The notes under the pieces are model-generated. The model saw only the letters and a program-made list of their open reading frames with translations, did no database searches and was not told the DNA's origin. Position numbers and translations under genes: made by a program. This document shows, piece by piece, positions 46,120-56,270 of a stretch of DNA of 64,000 nt. The first letter of the stretch is position 1, and every line of letters begins with the position of its first letter. Location of the stretch: contig NZ_JAJFNK010000006.1 in assembly GCF_021739485.1 (NCBI RefSeq), positions 1 to 64,000 of the forward strand, in the 5' to 3' direction. This DNA is from Alicyclobacillus tolerans (lineage in GTDB: Bacteria > Bacillota > Bacilli > Alicyclobacillales > Alicyclobacillaceae).

Positions 46120-48828
46120 TCAGCGCACCGCCGGTTTTGGGCGAAGCGCCTTGCGGCCAGCGCGGCGCGCAGATAAAGCGAAGGTCGGAAACGCTGCCGC
46201 CACGAGGACCAAAATCCAGTCTGGGAGGTTCAGCGGCACGGTCTTAAACGCCGAGGCCACCCCCGGTACGTAGATTGTGAGGACAAACAAGGCCACGGAG
46301 GAAAACACGGCCAAAAGCAGCCACTTGTTTTCAAAGAAATTGCGGCGCAAGATGCCTCCTTCAAGGGAACGGCTGTCAAACACTAACACCAGCTGCGCCA
46401 TGGTCAAAGTGGCATAAGCCATGGTTTGCGCTTTGGCCAGGTTGCCAGGCGAGCTTTTAAGCGACCACAGAAACACGGCCAGCGTTACCAAACCAATCAA
46501 AACTCCCCGGCTTAGGATTTTGACCGAAAACCCTTTAGCAAAAATGCCTTCGTTGACGTTTCGCGGCGGCCGGTCCATGATGTCCTTTTCCGCTGGGTCG
46601 ACCCCAAGTGCGATAGCCGGCAATCCATCGGTCACCAGGTTCACCCATAGGATTTGAATGGGCAGCAGCGGCAACGGCAAGCCCGCCAGCATCGCCAAAA
46701 ACATCGTCACAATTTCACCGACGTTGCTTGCCAGCAAGTACCGAATGAACTTCTTGATGTTGTCGTAGATGCCGCGGCCTTCTTCGACAGCCGCCACAAT
46801 GGTGGCAAAGTTGTCGTCTGCAAGGATTAAAGCCGAGGCCTCTTTAGCGACGTCTGTGCCGTTCATGCCCATCGCGATCCCGATGTCTGCCTGTTTAATC
46901 GCCGGCGCATCGTTGACCCCGTCTCCGGTCATGGCGACAATTTCGCCTTGGGACTGCAGCGCGCGGACAATGCGCAGTTTGTGTTCCGGAGAAACCCTGG
47001 CGTACACGAACACGTTCGCGACGCGATCCGCCAATTCTTCATCGCTGATGGCATCGAGTTCCGCACCCGTCATCGCCGCCCCGTTCTCCGGTAAAATTTC
47101 AAGCTGTCGGGCAATCGCGGTCGCAGTGTCTTGGTGGTCTCCCGTAATCATCACCGTGCGAATGCCCGCCCTGTGACACTTTTGAATGGCGCCGAACACC
47201 TCTTCGCGAGGCGGATCCATCATCCCAGTCAATCCGACAAAGCACAGTCCTTGCTCGGGATTGCGTTCGGCTTTCGCCGCTTCGACGCTTTTAAACCGGC
47301 GGTAGCCAAAGGCGAGGTTACGCAGCGCCTGGGAAGCCATTTGCTGGTTCGCCTGAAGCACCCGCTTTTTGAGGGAAGACGAAATGGGTTCTTCCCGCCC
47401 GTTCGTCAAAACCAGCGAGGAGCGCTCGAGCAGCACGTCCGGAGCTCCTTTGGTAAACAGGAACACTTCTTCGCCCTTGTGAACCAAAACGGACATCAAC
47501 TTCCGGTCGGAGTCGAACGGGATCTCGTCGATCCGCTCGAATTCTGCATCCGGGTTCTCGATGCCGGCCTTTTTAGCCATGACGAGCAAAGCGCCTTCGG
47601 TAGGGTCGCCGCTGACCTCCCAGCTTTCGCTGTCGTCGGCCTGAGTCAGCTTCATCACCGCGTTGTTGCAGCTGGCCGCGACCTCCATTAAAGTCTTTAA
47701 GCCCGCCCTGCGCAACGGCTTAATCGGTTGATTGTCCAAGACAAACTCTCCGACCGGGTTGTATCCAGTCCCAGTGACTTTGAACCATTCGCCGTCGACC
47801 CACACGCGCTGCACCGTCATCCGGTTTTGAGTGAGGGTCCCGGTTTTATCCGAGCACACCATCGTCGCACAACCGAGGGTTTCCACCGATGGCAGTTTGC
47901 GGACGATGGCATTGCGTTTGATCATGCGCTGCACCCCAAGGGCCAACGCGATCGTCACGATGGCTGGAAGACCCTCCGGTATGGCGGCGACAGCCAAGCT
48001 GACCCCTGCAAGGAACATTTGGTAAACGTCTTGCCCGTGCAAGACGCCTGTGATGACGACGAGGACCGTAATGGCAAGCGCCACCCATACCAAGACCTTG
48101 CCCAACTGGTCCAACCGCCTTTGCAACGGCGTCAGCGTGTCTTCGGACTGCTGCATCAGGTCGGCAATTTTCCCCATCTGCGTGCTCATACCCGTCTCGG
48201 TCACCAACACTTCCGCTTTTCCGCGGGTAATCAGCGTCCCCATGTACACCATGTTCTTGCGGTCGCCAAGACTTGCCGTTGGGTCAATGTACAAGTTGGC
48301 CTGTTTACTCACAGGGAGGGATTCGCCTGTCAAAGAGGACTCCTCCGCGTCCAATCCGAAGGACTCCACCACGCGTCCGTCAGCGGGAACCCGGTCGCCG
48401 CCTTCCAAGAGAATGATGTCTCCAGGAACCAGGTCCCGTGCGGGAATCGACTCTACCCGGCCTGCCCGCCGCACTCTCGCCATCGGGGCAGTCAGTTCCT
48501 TGAGCGCGGCCAAAGAGCGCTCTGCCCGAACTTCCTGGATAAATCCGAGAACTCCGTTCAGGATGATGATGGCAATGATCGTGATGGCGTCCGAAAACTC
48601 ACCCAACAACCCGGAAATCAGCGTCGCCGCGAGCAGCACGATGATCATGAAGTCGCGGAATTGATTGAAAAAGACCGTTAAAAGGGAGACTTTCGTTCCC
48701 TCGGCAAGCAAGTTTGCCCCGTATTTTTTCCGACGGTCTTCGACCTCTTCCTGCTTGAGTCCGTCCGGTGCGGACTCAAGCAGCTGCATGCAGTCTTTTA
48801 CGGCCAGCGAATGCCAGTTTTTCTCCAC
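46120..48828 (-). CDS. yloB: P-type calcium-transporting ATPase (SERCA-like, YloB)
   Basis: This P2A-type ATPase probably exports calcium; the B. subtilis homologue in the same position affects spore heat resistance. The product (902 residues) has an N-terminal cation-ATPase domain, the TGES actuator loop (167-170), PEGLP (284-288) typical of Ca pumps, phosphorylated D327 in CSDKTGTLT, and [12 protein letters not shown]. About ten membrane helices are visible. I use GTG 48828, with GGGGTG 6 bases upstream; a GTG three codons earlier sits inside that site. It is followed by a large terminator. Confidence 0.93.
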   Translation of the reverse strand: MEKNWHSLAVKDCMQLLESAPDGLKQEEVEDRRKKYGANLLAEGTKVSLLTVFFNQFRDFMIIVLLAATLISGLLGEFSDAITIIAIIILNGVLGFIQEVRAERSLAALKELTAPMARVRRAGRVESIPARDLVPGDIILLEGGDRVPADGRVVESFGLDAEESSLTGESLPVSKQANLYIDPTASLGDRKNMVYMGTLITRGKAEVLVTETGMSTQMGKIADLMQQSEDTLTPLQRRLDQLGKVLVWVALAITVLVVITGVLHGQDVYQMFLAGVSLAVAAIPEGLPAIVTIALALGVQRMIKRNAIVRKLPSVETLGCATMVCSDKTGTLTQNRMTVQRVWVDGEWFKVTGTGYNPVGEFVLDNQPIKPLRRAGLKTLMEVAASCNNAVMKLTQADDSESWEVSGDPTEGALLVMAKKAGIENPDAEFERIDEIPFDSDRKLMSVLVHKGEEVFLFTKGAPDVLLERSSLVLTNGREEPISSSLKKRVLQANQQMASQALRNLAFGYRRFKSVEAAKAERNPEQGLCFVGLTGMMDPPREEVFGAIQKCHRAGIRTVMITGDHQDTATAIARQLEILPENGAAMTGAELDAISDEELADRVANVFVYARVSPEHKLRIVRALQSQGEIVAMTGDGVNDAPAIKQADIGIAMGMNGTDVAKEASALILADDNFATIVAAVEEGRGIYDNIKKFIRYLLASNVGEIVTMFLAMLAGLPLPLLPIQILWVNLVTDGLPAIALGVDPAEKDIMDRPPRNVNEGIFAKGFSVKILSRGVLIGLVTLAVFLWSLKSSPGNLAKAQTMAYATLTMAQLVLVFDSRSLEGGILRRNFFENKWLLLAVFSSVALFVLTIYVPGVASAFKTVPLNLPDWILVLVAAAFPTFALSARRAGRKALRPKPAVR

Positions 48829-48962
48829 TGGAGCCACCCCTTTAACAACTTGTCTCGTAATGTCTATGCTTGTACGCTGCCAAACATGTCCGAACGCCTA
48901 CCTGCACGGCCTGAAATCCCCCTCATCGGACGGGCGTGCAAGGCGTCTGGACGGCCCGGTCG

Positions 48963-48991
48963 TTGCCGCCGCGGCGCCGACTCGTTATACT
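48963..48991 (+). promoter_or_regulatory. Promoter of rqcH
   Basis: TTGCCG (48963-48968), a 17-bp spacer and TATACT (48986-48991) lie 22 bp before the GTG of rqcH. Confidence 0.7.
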
Positions 48992-49013
48992 GAACCGAAA
49001 GGGAGGGGTTACG

Positions 49014-50789
49014 GTGGACGGATTGACTTTACGAGTTCTTGTAACCGGGTGGGGAAATCGTTTTGACCGCGCCCGCATCGACAAAATCCACCAACCCGCT
49101 GAACGGGAAATCGTCATGACGCTGCGGACCCGGCAAGGCAGCGTCCGCTGGCTGTTGTCTGCACACAGGTCGTTTGCACGAGCTTACGTGTTGGGAACGA
49201 CGCGGCCTGCAAACCCTGGGGAACCCCCCGTCTTTTGTATGCGCCTGCGCAAGTTCCTGGAAGGAGGGCGGATTGTCGAGATCCGCCAACAGGGGTTGGA
49301 CCGCGCCTTGGAAGTCGTCGTGGAAAACGTCAACGAGCTCGGTGACCGGGTGAATTACGTCTTGGTATTGGAAATGATGGGCAAACACAGCAACCTCATC
49401 TTGTGCACGGCAGATTTGAACGGGAAGCCGGACAAGGTCCTCGACAGTATCGTTCACGTTCCCGAGACCATGAGCCGGGTGCGGCCCATTCTGCCAGGAA
49501 GGGCGTATGAAAAGGCTCCGGGACAAAACAAACACAGTGCACGCACTCTCAGGGAAGACGCCGACGCTTCCGGGGAATTGCAAAGAGACCTGCAAAGCGC
49601 AGCGCCCAAACGCCGATTGTCTGTCATCGCGCAAAAAATTGAGGGCGCAGGCCCGGTAACCGCACAAGAGGTTTTGTTTCGCACAGGCAAGGACCCCCAA
49701 GACGAGGAATTCGGCACCCGCTTTTCAAACGCGCTTTACAACGTGTTTGAGGCCGCCTTGAATCAAACCGAGGGTCCGTCCATTGGCCGCGATGAACTCG
49801 GGCGCGCTGCAGCGGCAGCTCCTTTTTTCTTGACATCCTACGCTTCCTATTCCGCGGTTCCGACCCTGGATGAAGCGTTGGAGCAGGTGTACGCGCAGGT
49901 GCGCGTGGAAACCACCCTGTCCAACCGGGCCATGTCCTTGACGCAGGCCATCGAAAACGACGTCGACAAACTTCGCGGCAAGCTGGTCAAGCTTTTCGAG
50001 ATGCAAGAAGAAGCGGCCCATCACGAGCAGTGGCGCATTAAAGGCGAACTGTTGACAGCTTTCGGGCATACCCTGTCCAAAGGCATGACCCAAGCTGTTC
50101 TTCCTAACTTTTACGATCAAGACAAAGACCTCGTTATTGAATTGGACGCGGCTTTAACTCCGATGGAGAACGCGCAGCGTTACTTCAAACAGGGCAGCAA
50201 ACACAAGCGGGCGGTACAAATTGCAAAGCGGGAAATCGAGCAGGCACAAGCAGACCTTCAGTACCTGGAGGAAACTCTAATGCACCTGCATGGGGCTTCG
50301 GCAGAAAACCTCGAGGCCATCCGGCAGGAACTCGAACAGCAAGGGTTTATCGCCCCAGAACGCACGCGAAAAAAAGCCCCGCCCAAAAAAACCGGGGCTG
50401 GGCAGCCTGACGCGTACACTTCGCACGACGGGTTCCTGATAAGAATTGGGCGCAACAACGTGCAAAACGACCGCCTGTCTCTGCGCATGGCACAGCCGAC
50501 AGACATTTGGATGCACGTGAAAGACCAGCCGGGATCGCATGTAGTCATCAGCGCACAGCGAAAAACCGTCCCGGAATCGACCCTGTTTGAGGCCGCGCTG
50601 CTCGCAGTCTACTTCAGTAAGGCGAGGGACTCTGCCAACGTAGCCGTCGACTACACACAAGCCAAGAACGTTTGGAAACCCAATGGTTCCCGGCCAGGGC
50701 ACGTCCTGTACGAAGGGTACCAAACGCTTTACGTCACACCGGACCGCAGCCTCATCGAACCGCTCCTTCGCGCCCGGTCCGCCACGTGA
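49014..50789 (+). CDS. rqcH: Ribosome quality control factor RqcH (NFACT/Rqc2 family, YloA)
   Basis: RqcH binds obstructed 50S subunits carrying peptidyl-tRNA and adds C-terminal alanine tails that mark the peptide for degradation. Homologues were earlier called fibronectin-binding proteins. The 591-residue product has the NFACT-N domain, a central coiled coil (RVETTLSNRAMSLTQAIEND and the basic KRAVQIAKREIEQAQADLQY), and a C-terminal NFACT-R domain (FLIRIGRNNVQNDRLSLRMA, DIWMHVKDQPGSHVVI). The start is GTG with GGGAGGGG 5 bases upstream. It is divergent from the ATPase, whereas yloA and yloB are closely placed in B. subtilis. Confidence 0.94.
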   Translation: MDGLTLRVLVTGWGNRFDRARIDKIHQPAEREIVMTLRTRQGSVRWLLSAHRSFARAYVLGTTRPANPGEPPVFCMRLRKFLEGGRIVEIRQQGLDRALEVVVENVNELGDRVNYVLVLEMMGKHSNLILCTADLNGKPDKVLDSIVHVPETMSRVRPILPGRAYEKAPGQNKHSARTLREDADASGELQRDLQSAAPKRRLSVIAQKIEGAGPVTAQEVLFRTGKDPQDEEFGTRFSNALYNVFEAALNQTEGPSIGRDELGRAAAAAPFFLTSYASYSAVPTLDEALEQVYAQVRVETTLSNRAMSLTQAIENDVDKLRGKLVKLFEMQEEAAHHEQWRIKGELLTAFGHTLSKGMTQAVLPNFYDQDKDLVIELDAALTPMENAQRYFKQGSKHKRAVQIAKREIEQAQADLQYLEETLMHLHGASAENLEAIRQELEQQGFIAPERTRKKAPPKKTGAGQPDAYTSHDGFLIRIGRNNVQNDRLSLRMAQPTDIWMHVKDQPGSHVVISAQRKTVPESTLFEAALLAVYFSKARDSANVAVDYTQAKNVWKPNGSRPGHVLYEGYQTLYVTPDRSLIEPLLRARSAT

Positions 50790-50838
50790 TGCGCGCTGTG
50801 CCTGCAGCAAGATCCTGAGCAAGACCGCAGCAAGATGG

Positions 50839-52299
50839 TCAAACACTGCCGGTGGGCACGCTGCTGCGCCAGGGCCATCCGTCAAACAACTCAAGGCGGT
50901 TGTCGTGAAATTCAAAGGGCAGACCGCCGTTTTGGATTTGCTCCAGTTCCAGCCCCCACATGTGGCTCAATGTGTGGGCAATGTCCTTGCGTCCCATGTG
51001 CAAACTGACGAGTACGGCCAGCTTTTGACCGTTGTTCATGACCGATTCGACCTGAATCTCGTCTTGCCACCACAGAGCCCAGCGCGCGGCATCCCGGATC
51101 GTTGCCCGGTAGAAACAGGCCTTCCACAGTTCAAAGTAGATGACCGTCGCCTTGCGGCGCTCCTCCGCAGACTCAAACAGCTCCATGGTCTGCGCCAATA
51201 CCTGCTCCATGAGAAAGCTTTCCATCAACGTGATGGCGGCAGCAGGCTGCATCGCAAACACGTTTTCACCGATGCCGCGCAAAACCTGCCACGTTCTCAG
51301 ACAAAAAACCCTTCCTCGCGGACTGATTTTAATGGCGCATGCGGCCAGGTTGTACAGGCGCTGGGCCACAGTTTCCACATAAAACACCTGACCTTCGGCT
51401 AACAAGTGACTGAACACCAGGTGGCGGTACGCCTTGACCACGGGTTCGGCGGCTGTCCACGCCTCCCCTTCAATGTAGAAAACAGCCTGGTCGTGCAAGG
51501 CCTGCAATGCCGAGTACAGCAGACCCGTTTCCTTTTCCTTCACGGAAACGCCGACAATCTCTACCCACTGATCGACCAAGCTCTGGTGGACTTTGTGCAG
51601 CGGGTCTTCCGGGCTCTCTGGGATGGGCAAACGCGATCCAATCAACAGCATGGCCTCGATGCAGCGCGACCCGGTCGCCGAGTCGCTCACCGAAGCCGCG
51701 CGTTTGGCAATGTCACAGATCTGTTCCACGTTAGCTAAGGCAGCCTGCCACTTTCCACGGGCAAACGCACGCGTGTAGTCCCGCAAAACCAAATCGATGA
51801 TGCGATCGGGTTTAAGCAGTTGAAACACTGCGTACATGTACAGAAGCAAGCTCACAAAGCAGATGAACACCAGCACCAAATCGGCACTCATCTCCGGGCG
51901 CAGCGACTCGGGCAACGGGTCGTTCAACGGATCGCGAATCTTGGCCATCAAGACAAAGCTATGCATAATGGTGACCAAGTAAAATAAGAACAAAGAGGCG
52001 TTGTAAGGCAAACGGATGAAAAAATCCAGGACGCGGTGGGTGTAGTTACTTGAAGTCAATTGAATGGCGACCAGGATTATGGATATACATAAAGCTAAGA
52101 TCGTCGACAACGACGAAACGATCGTATTGAGGTAGTTTCTGGCCGTATCGGTATCCCCTGAGAAGAGGTCTGGCGGGTAGACGAACACAATCGCCATGAC
52201 AACGGCGGAGACCACCAAATGAAACACCCACGACGAGGTGAAAAGACGCAATTTTTCCATTGCCGAGAAATCCGCTTGGGCTTGGTTTCCCACCGCCAC
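50839..52299 (-). CDS. DUF2254-like four-helix membrane protein
   Basis: This is a predicted inner-membrane protein of unknown function. The 486-residue product has four N-terminal membrane helices (about 24-41, 60-81, 100-119, 139-161) and then a long soluble helical region. The second helix and its flank (LSTILALCISIILVAIQLTS then SNYTHRVL) resemble the core of DUF2254 proteins, hence the tentative assignment. The start is GTG, with AGGAGGTG 7 bases upstream. It is divergent from the glutamate dehydrogenase gene and converges with rqcH. Single-gene unit; no partner to suggest a role. Confidence 0.75.
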   Translation of the reverse strand: MAVGNQAQADFSAMEKLRLFTSSWVFHLVVSAVVMAIVFVYPPDLFSGDTDTARNYLNTIVSSLSTILALCISIILVAIQLTSSNYTHRVLDFFIRLPYNASLFLFYLVTIMHSFVLMAKIRDPLNDPLPESLRPEMSADLVLVFICFVSLLLYMYAVFQLLKPDRIIDLVLRDYTRAFARGKWQAALANVEQICDIAKRAASVSDSATGSRCIEAMLLIGSRLPIPESPEDPLHKVHQSLVDQWVEIVGVSVKEKETGLLYSALQALHDQAVFYIEGEAWTAAEPVVKAYRHLVFSHLLAEGQVFYVETVAQRLYNLAACAIKISPRGRVFCLRTWQVLRGIGENVFAMQPAAAITLMESFLMEQVLAQTMELFESAEERRKATVIYFELWKACFYRATIRDAARWALWWQDEIQVESVMNNGQKLAVLVSLHMGRKDIAHTLSHMWGLELEQIQNGGLPFEFHDNRLELFDGWPWRSSVPTGSV

Positions 52300-52411
52300 A
52301 CCGCTTCACCTCCTGCCAGAGGATTGTACTTTCCATCCTGCCCAGACTGCTTTATTATGAAACGGGGATTTGTAAATATGACACACGTGCTTTGAGAGGA
52401 GTCTTTGAATC

Positions 52412-53698
52412 GTGTCACAGGTCACTAAACGCCTTTCGGTAGGCGCAAACATGCCGGCTGCTGGAGATAACGTACTTCTTAACACCCAATCGGCCGTGCA
52501 CAACGCCTTGTCCCGTCTAGGCTATTCGGAAACTGTCTACGAATTGCTCAAGGAACCCATCCGGGTGCTGACCGTGCGGATTCCAGTACGCATGGATGAT
52601 GGAAGTGTCGAAGTATTTACTGGGTTTCGGGCCCAGCACAACGATGCGGTCGGACCGACAAAAGGCGGCATCCGGTTTCATCCCAACGTATCCTTAGACG
52701 AAGTCAAAGCACTCTCCATTTGGATGAGCATTAAATGCGGCATCTTTGGACTGCCGTACGGTGGAGCCAAAGGCGGCATCATTTGTGACCCGCGTTCGAT
52801 GTCCATCTCCGAACAAGAGCGGCTCGCTCGCGGCTACGTCCGCGCCATCAGCCAGATTGTGGGCCCGACCAAGGACATTCCGGCTCCCGACGTCTATACA
52901 AACGCACAGATTATGGCATGGATGTACGACGAGTACAGCACCATACGGGAATACGATTCACCAAACTTCATTACGGGTAAACCGTTGGTCCTCGGCGGTT
53001 CCCAAGGCCGGGAACAAGCGACCGCCCTTGGAGTCGTGATTGCCATGCGCGAAGCGGCAGCCACCCGCAATCAAAAACTTCAAGACTTGCGAGTGCTCAT
53101 CCAAGGCTTTGGCAACGTCGGCAGCAACGTAGCCTCCATTTTGCACGGCATGGGAGTCAAAGTCGTCGGAATCAGCGATGCCAACGGAGGATTGTATCAA
53201 GCCGACGGGCTAGATATCCCTTCTCTGCTCGACAAACGCGATTCCTTCGGCATGGTCACCTCCAATTTCCAAAACGTCCTGTCGAACGAGGAGTTTCTGC
53301 TTCAACCTTGCGACGTATTGGTTCCGGCAGCGCTCGAAAACCAGATCACGGCGGAGAACGCGCGCGACATCAAGGCCACCATCGTGGTCGAAGCTGCCAA
53401 CGGCCCGACGACTCCGGCTGCAGATGAGATCCTCCACCAAAACGGCGTCTTAACGGTGCCGGACGTTCTTGCGAACGCCGGAGGTGTCACCGTCTCATAC
53501 TTTGAATGGGTACAAAACAGCCAGGGCTGGTACTGGACTGAGGCCGAAGTGAACGAAAAGATGGAGACCATGATGGTCGAGGCGGTACAGAAAATCCTCA
53601 ACACTTCACGTCGCTACAGCGTGTCTCCGCGTCTGGCCGCGTACATGGTCGGCATGAGGCCCTTCGCAGAGGCCATGCGCTGGCGCGGCTGGGTATAA
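52412..53698 (+). CDS. NAD-type glutamate dehydrogenase (GluDH family)
   Basis: This enzyme interconverts glutamate and 2-oxoglutarate plus ammonia. The 428-residue product has the substrate site [11 protein letters not shown], catalytic K120 in GGAKGGI and PAPDVYTN (157-164), and the Rossmann motif GFGNVGS (232-238), like B. subtilis RocG/GudB. Leucine or phenylalanine dehydrogenases are shorter (about 370 residues), so glutamate is favoured. The start is GTG with GAGAGGAG about 10 bases upstream. It is a single-gene unit with a downstream terminator. Confidence 0.93.
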   Translation: MSQVTKRLSVGANMPAAGDNVLLNTQSAVHNALSRLGYSETVYELLKEPIRVLTVRIPVRMDDGSVEVFTGFRAQHNDAVGPTKGGIRFHPNVSLDEVKALSIWMSIKCGIFGLPYGGAKGGIICDPRSMSISEQERLARGYVRAISQIVGPTKDIPAPDVYTNAQIMAWMYDEYSTIREYDSPNFITGKPLVLGGSQGREQATALGVVIAMREAAATRNQKLQDLRVLIQGFGNVGSNVASILHGMGVKVVGISDANGGLYQADGLDIPSLLDKRDSFGMVTSNFQNVLSNEEFLLQPCDVLVPAALENQITAENARDIKATIVVEAANGPTTPAADEILHQNGVLTVPDVLANAGGVTVSYFEWVQNSQGWYWTEAEVNEKMETMMVEAVQKILNTSRRYSVSPRLAAYMVGMRPFAEAMRWRGWV

Positions 53699-53780
53699 AG
53701 GCTGAGAGTTTAGAGTCGGTTGTACGGTAGCGTATACGAAGCAAAAGTTTGGGTATACGAAAGATAAAGGGAAACCACTT

Positions 53781-53840
53781 CATCGAAGCCGTAAATCCAT
53801 CGAAGCTGTAAATAACGCAAACCAATCGGAGCTGCAAATC
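53781..53840. repeat. 17-bp imperfect direct repeats after gluDH
   Basis: Units CATCGAAGCCGTAAATC (53781-53797) and CATCGAAGCTGTAAATA (53798-53814) are followed by a diverged CAATCGGAGCTGCAAATC (53823-53840). They lie in the 3' untranslated region before the terminator; no function is evident. Confidence 0.7.
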
Positions 53841-53859
53841 AATCGCAAATTCTCCAGTC

Positions 53860-53900
53860 GGTCCGGCCGGACGCCGTCGCGGTGCCGGACCGGTTTTTTT
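53860..53900 (+). terminator. Terminator of gluDH
   Basis: GGTCCGGC (53860-53867) and GCCGGACC (53884-53891) enclose a GC-rich loop and are followed by GG and seven T (53894-53900). Confidence 0.9.
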
Positions 53901-54032
53901 GTCAGGAATTATCCACAATTGTTTTTGGTTTCTTAAGAGCCATTCATGGTAATATACGGTTGGTGCAATTATTCATATGTTAGTTTGCCTATTGGTTTGT
54001 TGACCGTAGTCAGCTGTAAGGAGGAATCTCCA

Positions 54033-54662
54033 TTGGATCGCGGTAAAGAGTCACAGCAACAGCCTGAGTCTGCTACCCGTTCTTCCGTCAATGCCAATCG
54101 GAAAGGCCTAACCCGGCGGCAGTTTTTGACCTATGTTTTAGGCGGCACGGGTGCATTCATGGGGGCCACCGTCGTTTCTCCGCTGATTGTCAGCGCTTTT
54201 GACCCTATTCACCGCGGAGGCAGCGGGTCTTTTTCCAAGACCAACTGGAAGGTGTCGGATTTTAACGACAAACTGCCCACCCACGTCACGTTCCAGCAAC
54301 ACATCGACGATGCGTGGAACTCCCAGGACAAGCCGAACGACGTCTATGTTATTACGTACCAGAGCAAACTCATGATTATGTCGCACACCTGCACACATTT
54401 AGGCTGCCACGTCAACGGCTCGATTCAAAACGGAAAATCGGTTGCACCCGAGTACGGCGGCGGCAAAGAGTGGTTTTTCTGCCCTTGCCACGGAAGCCAG
54501 TACAACATCTACGGCGTACCGACTCCGACTTCGCCGGCGCCTCGCCCGTTGGACTTGTACGAGTACAAAATCGACACCGATGGCAGCGTAATGGTCGGCG
54601 GCACCATTTCCCGCACCAATTCAACCTGGGATGTCAACCCGAATCCCCCTATCCAAGCTTAA
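54033..54662 (+). CDS. qcrA: Rieske iron-sulfur protein (QcrA-type)
   Basis: QcrA is the Rieske [2Fe-2S] subunit of the menaquinol:cytochrome c (b6c/bc) complex. The product (209 residues) has a Tat-type signal anchor (TRRQFLTYVLGGTGAFMGAT, 27-46). Cluster ligands are C120 and H122 (CTHLGC) and C150 and H153 (CPCHG), with C125-C152 as the expected disulfide. I take TTG 54033, with AAGGAGG 8 bases upstream; the frame is open further up. The usual partners qcrB and qcrC do not follow. A terminator and pyrE come next, so this is an orphan. Confidence 0.9.
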   Translation: MDRGKESQQQPESATRSSVNANRKGLTRRQFLTYVLGGTGAFMGATVVSPLIVSAFDPIHRGGSGSFSKTNWKVSDFNDKLPTHVTFQQHIDDAWNSQDKPNDVYVITYQSKLMIMSHTCTHLGCHVNGSIQNGKSVAPEYGGGKEWFFCPCHGSQYNIYGVPTPTSPAPRPLDLYEYKIDTDGSVMVGGTISRTNSTWDVNPNPPIQA

Positions 54663-54683
54663 GCACTTATTTTTCATGCAAAA

Positions 54684-54718
54684 GGGCTGTTACTGCGAAG
54701 TTCTCGCAGAAACAGCCC
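54684..54718. terminator. Bidirectional terminator between qcrA and pyrE
   Basis: GGGCTGTT/AACAGCCC and inner CTGCGA/TCGCAG arms form a long stem. T-containing flanks occur on both sides (minus: CTTTTGCATG). It serves the converging qcrA and pyr operon transcripts. Confidence 0.8.
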
Positions 54719-54778
54719 TCATTTCGTCCATGTGTCGCATTGGCCAACTCACCGTGACCAACACACCGGTTTACAACC

Positions 54779-55447
54779 TCAACTGTTTGGCGCTGCGTAG
54801 CGGTCAGGAGCATCCCGCCATGCCATGAGCGCATCGACATCCGAATCCGATACGGCCCCCATCGCCACGGCTTCTCGAATGAGCGTGTGGTAGTCCAGCA
54901 AGCGGTAAACTGGCACCTGGGCATCGCTGGCACGCCCCTTGGCGACGTCAAAGTCGTAGGAGAAAATGGTGGCTACCGCCAAGACCTCTACCCCTTCGTC
55001 CCGCAGCGCCTCCACGGCGCTAAAGGAGGAGCCTCCCGTCGAAAGCGTGTCTTCGATCACGATGGCGCGAGCACCTGAATAGATACTTCCCTCCACCCGC
55101 TTTTGCTTGCCGTGACCCTTGGCACTGCTGCGGACGTACGCCATTGGCAAGCCCAACCGGTCCGCCAGTACGGCCGCGTGTGGAATGCCTGCTGTGGCTG
55201 TCCCAGCAATCAAGTTGACCCCCGGACAAGCCATCTTCACGACGTCTTCAAACCCGCGAATGACTTGCCGCCACAAGGCTGTGTAACCTAAAATCAGCCG
55301 GTTGTCGCAGTAGATGGGCGACTTCCACCCCGATGACCAAGTAAACGGGTCACTAGGCCGGAGTTCTACGGCGCGAATCTGGAGCAGTCCTTTGGCAATC
55401 GCCGCTGCACAATGGGATGGGCTGTCTAAGAGCCAAGTACTTTCCAC
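54779..55447 (-). CDS. pyrE: Orotate phosphoribosyltransferase
   Basis: PyrE adds PRPP to orotate to give OMP. The 222-residue product has the substrate blocks SSGWKSPIYCDNR and YVRSSAKGHGKQKRVEG, and the PRPP loop AIVIEDTLSTGGSS. The start is GTG with AAGGGGGAAAT upstream. It is the last gene of the pyr operon, 79 bp after pyrF, and a terminator follows. Confidence 0.97.
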   Translation of the reverse strand: MESTWLLDSPSHCAAAIAKGLLQIRAVELRPSDPFTWSSGWKSPIYCDNRLILGYTALWRQVIRGFEDVVKMACPGVNLIAGTATAGIPHAAVLADRLGLPMAYVRSSAKGHGKQKRVEGSIYSGARAIVIEDTLSTGGSSFSAVEALRDEGVEVLAVATIFSYDFDVAKGRASDAQVPVYRLLDYHTLIREAVAMGAVSDSDVDALMAWRDAPDRYAAPNS

Positions 55448-55526
55448 TGAATTTCCCCCTTCTTACCCGTTCGCCAGCCCAAACCGCCGCCCGGACCATG
55501 CTTTGAATGGGCGCTTTTGTAGGCTT

Positions 55527-56270
55527 TTATGCGAACGTCATTTCTTCCCAAATCTGTTTTAGGGCGGACAGTTTGTCTGCAGCGTGCGTGACCGCTCTCC
55601 CCAGCACCAGGCGTGAGGCGCCCTTGGCTATGGCCTCGCCCGGAGTGATCGAACGGACCTGGTCGTTTTTGTCCGCTCCCTTGGGACGAGTTCCAGGTAC
55701 CACGACTTCGAACGGCTCAGGTGCAACCCTGCAAATGGCTTCCAACTCGGCTCCGGACGCCACCACCCCGTCGAGTCCGCACCGGCGGACAAGCTCGACC
55801 AAGTTCACGACGAACCGTTCAGGCGCGATGTCAAGCCCCATTTGCAAAAGGTCTTGTCCAGATAAACTTGTAAGTACCGTGACGGCAATCAACAAAGGCG
55901 GCTCTGGGGCATTTTGCACGGCGTCGCGCGCTGCCTCCAACATCCTTTGCCCGCCTGCAGCGTGTACATTCACCATTTCGACGCGATGTCTGGCGATCGA
56001 CCGCAAGGCACCTGCGACCGTATTTGGAATATCGTGCAGCTTGACGTCCAAAAACACTCGCTTGTTTCGTTTCTCGAGCTCGGCGAGTACCTTCTCTCCA
56101 TCTCCGAAATACAGCTCAAGCCCGACTTTGTAGCCATCGACTGCCTCGCCAAACGCATCCACCAGCGACTGTGCGTCACTCCACGAAGGTACGTCCAAGG
56201 CCAGGTAGCTCCTCGCCCTGGCCAAGTCGAACCTTGGATGTAACAATTCTTCCAACAGCGTTGAACTCAT
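55527..56270 (-). CDS. pyrF: Orotidine 5'-phosphate decarboxylase
   Basis: PyrF decarboxylates OMP to UMP. The 247-residue product has D26 in ALDVPSW, K48 in YKVG and the catalytic D75-K77-D80 triad in [10 protein letters not shown]. Later blocks [20 protein letters not shown] and LVLGRAVT bind phosphate. The start overlaps the carB stop (ATGA), with AAGGAG 6-7 bases upstream. pyrK and pyrD, which usually lie between carB and pyrF in Bacillota, are absent. Confidence 0.97.
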   Translation of the reverse strand: MSSTLLEELLHPRFDLARARSYLALDVPSWSDAQSLVDAFGEAVDGYKVGLELYFGDGEKVLAELEKRNKRVFLDVKLHDIPNTVAGALRSIARHRVEMVNVHAAGGQRMLEAARDAVQNAPEPPLLIAVTVLTSLSGQDLLQMGLDIAPERFVVNLVELVRRCGLDGVVASGAELEAICRVAPEPFEVVVPGTRPKGADKNDQVRSITPGEAIAKGASRLVLGRAVTHAADKLSALKQIWEEMTFA

